DNA from: Trichoderma breve
Taxonomy: Eukaryota > Ascomycota > Sordariomycetes > Hypocreales > Hypocreaceae
DNA length: 64,000 nt
Direction of reading: 5' to 3'
NCBI RefSeq assembly: GCF_028502605.1
Contig: NC_079233.1
Coordinates: forward strand, 6,200,001-6,264,000
The translations under genes were made by a program, and so were the position numbers. The stretch's first letter is position 1. Each line of letters begins with the position of its first letter. Positions 62,300-64,000 of the stretch are shown piece by piece. The notes beneath the pieces were generated by a model. The model saw nothing but the letters and a program-made list of their open reading frames with translations. It ran no database searches and was not told the origin of the DNA.

Positions 62300-63816
62300 T
62301 TATACGAAAAACAAGAAATGAAATCCAGCTGCAATTAGCACCAACAACCATGTCGTTGATGTAAACACCTCATGGGAGTTTGCAGACGAACAAAAGAAGA
62401 AGTTTGTAATATTTACAACGCCCTCTTGTGATAACTTCTTAAAGGGAGTACAGCTTAGGAGACTTTTATTAGTTGGCTCCACTTGAAAGTTGCTTATTGT
62501 AGGTCGACCGGTCGTATTTGTGAAGTTGCCTTCGTAATCAAACAAGGTTTGACTTTTGCACAACAATTTGAGTATTAGTTCATCCATCTCACAGAGATTA
62601 TTGGGGAATAGTTATTGGGCGGCAGCTTACAAGAAAGGAGTAGCAATGTTGCCTACAAGCGAGAGACTGTTGATATCTTTCTGTGGCCAATACCATGTCT
62701 GGCGAGTGGTCCCATCTGGGTCAGTTGTGAATTGGCTGCTCAAGTTCAGATTCGTGCAACCAAAGAGTGTGAAGCTAAAGTTGGTATAGTTAACGGCCTG
62801 CGGTGGCAATTCCAGTTGCGTCAACGTTTGCTCGTAAAGGATAGTCAGACTTGACATGCTGTCAAATGGTAGCATTAGATCCGTAAAGTTGTTATATGAA
62901 CCCAAGGTCACGGTTTCCACTGTGAGATTTGCTAGCTGAGGATTTCGGATGAGCCCCGCCGTGCCACGAGAGAATGTCAGGTTTGTAAGGGCCATGGTCG
63001 TTTGTTCTGGCCCACCTAGCGTCACATACAAGGTGCCGTTGCCTTCGATCGACAGACTTCCCGCCCGTGCGAACCCAAAGGTCGCATTGGTCAAGGTCTG
63101 GGTTGGATAATTCTCAAACATTAGGGTTTTCCCTCCGATACTGGCGGGGGAATCACCTATGTCGAGGGGATTCCGAAACAAGCTATCAACTGAGGTAAGG
63201 CTTGTCTCCTCGACAACAACTTTTTTGGTGCCATGGGCTCCGGTAACATTGCGCAGCTCCTTGTGCACCATCGTTACAAGAGTTGGGGCGTGGAGGCGAA
63301 AGTAGCCGACCGAGTCCAGGTTGGTGATGTCGAGATACGCCAGAGACGCAGTATTGACGAGATCGAAGGCTCCGTCGATAGTCTTGAGGTTTGGAAAACT
63401 AATGTTTGTAAAGTCTGGGATACATCCATCCAGCGCAAGATCTCCATGGATAGTTGTGAGGGTTGAGCTCGAGAAGCTTACGACTGAACTATTTGTCGAT
63501 GATCGGCGTTTGATGGATATAGAGCCGCAGTTGTAGCTTCTCAAATCCCCATTGATGACCTCAATACCATCGAGAGAAATGTTCTCCAGCTCATTCAAGC
63601 TCAGCGGAATAGTAATGGTGCCGTCGACTACACGGCAGGCTTTGCGCAAAGCGTCGGCGTCTGCAGCGCTGTGAATGGTAGTATTGCCACACTGTGCAGC
63701 AAACGCTATTGCGCGCAGTCAGTATCTCCTGTAAGTCAGAGACTTTACGAAGCATCAAGGTAATGCATACCACTTGACGTCAAGCACAGAGCGAGGACTA
63801 CTGTGCAGCGACGCAT
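62300..63816 (-). CDS. Ecm33/Sps2-like GPI-anchored cell-wall protein
   Basis: Three exons on the minus strand (63816..63771, 63705..62631, 62552..62300) give 457 residues. Exon 1 encodes the signal peptide MRRCTVVLALCLTSSA, joined to FAAQCGNTTIHSAADADAL. The body shows receptor-L-type leucine-rich repeats (ISLDGIEVINGDL, LTTIHGDLALDGC, FPNLKTIDGAFDL) with many N-glycosylation sites. Near the C-terminus SCTPFKKLSQEG matches the conserved end of the Ecm33 family, followed by a hydrophobic GPI-attachment tail (WLLVLIAAGFHFLFFV). Family members support cell-wall integrity and sit at the plasma membrane or wall. Confidence 0.88.
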
Positions 63817-64000
63817 AACTGCTGGTTGAGTCTGGTGAGGAAAAGTGAGGAATATCGCCGTGGGAAACAGTAAAGGGGCTGCTTTGAGTAAATAACACGA
63901 GCGCCATCCCACAAACGAACTATATCGTGTGTCCTTGTAGTTGTAGGACTCTTGACTCAGCCATCTCTCAACCAACAACACATTTGCAGCCAACAACACA

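Overview
The window looks like a filamentous ascomycete genome (Pezizomycotina, probably Sordariomycetes). Genes carry short GT-AG introns of about 50-120 nt with CTAAC-like branch sites. The gene families are fungal: F-box proteins, an ankyrin NLR, SesA proteins, a highly reducing PKS, an Ecm33-like protein and a WSC-type lectin domain. Gene-poor stretches include very AT-rich islands of the kind left by repeat-induced point mutation (RIP). Exon structures below were inferred by eye from reading frame, splice signals and family resemblance; none was checked by computation.

Left part (1-17.8 kb): an F-box-like gene, an HSL-type esterase, a questin-oxidase-like gene with an apparent C-terminal frameshift, then the most striking block. 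A 1211-residue NLR (8522-12383) has a first exon that encodes almost nothing but a Gly/Gln/Asn-rich motif, followed by a NACHT NTPase and about 17 ankyrin repeats. Two neighbouring small SesA-domain genes (12622-13290 and 15733-16398) end in the same motif. This matches the logic of fungal amyloid signalling, in which an NLR templates an effector through a shared amyloid motif to trigger regulated cell death. A third SesA gene (17311-17769) has the domain but no motif, and an ankyrin scrap (14265-14294) suggests local birth and decay.

Middle part (17.8-32.5 kb): a long gene-poor stretch; two convergent, paralogous small secreted proteins with identical spacing of six cysteines; a 1002-residue collagen-like protein with an N-terminal domain encoded on two upstream exons and a C-terminal WSC-like domain; and a GH13 alpha-glucosidase.

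Biosynthetic cluster (32.9-52.1 kb): an eight-helix membrane protein, an FSH-type serine hydrolase, a CYP7/8-like P450, a 2654-residue highly reducing PKS (KS-AT-DH-MT-ER-KR-ACP, no release domain), a SAM methyltransferase and a second, five-exon P450. The PKS would build a reduced, C-methylated chain. The hydrolase is the obvious candidate for release or hydrolysis, and the P450s, methyltransferase and membrane protein are candidate tailoring steps. No transcription factor or transporter is visible inside it. A roughly 590 bp AT-rich element with 16 bp terminal inverted repeats sits in the P450/PKS intergenic region.

Right part (53.6-64 kb): a type II membrane protein with a fucose-lectin-like ectodomain, a region of relics including a DUF6594 tail, a 1073-residue protein of unknown function with a Trp-rich helical repeat tail, and a GPI-anchored Ecm33/Sps2-like cell-wall protein.
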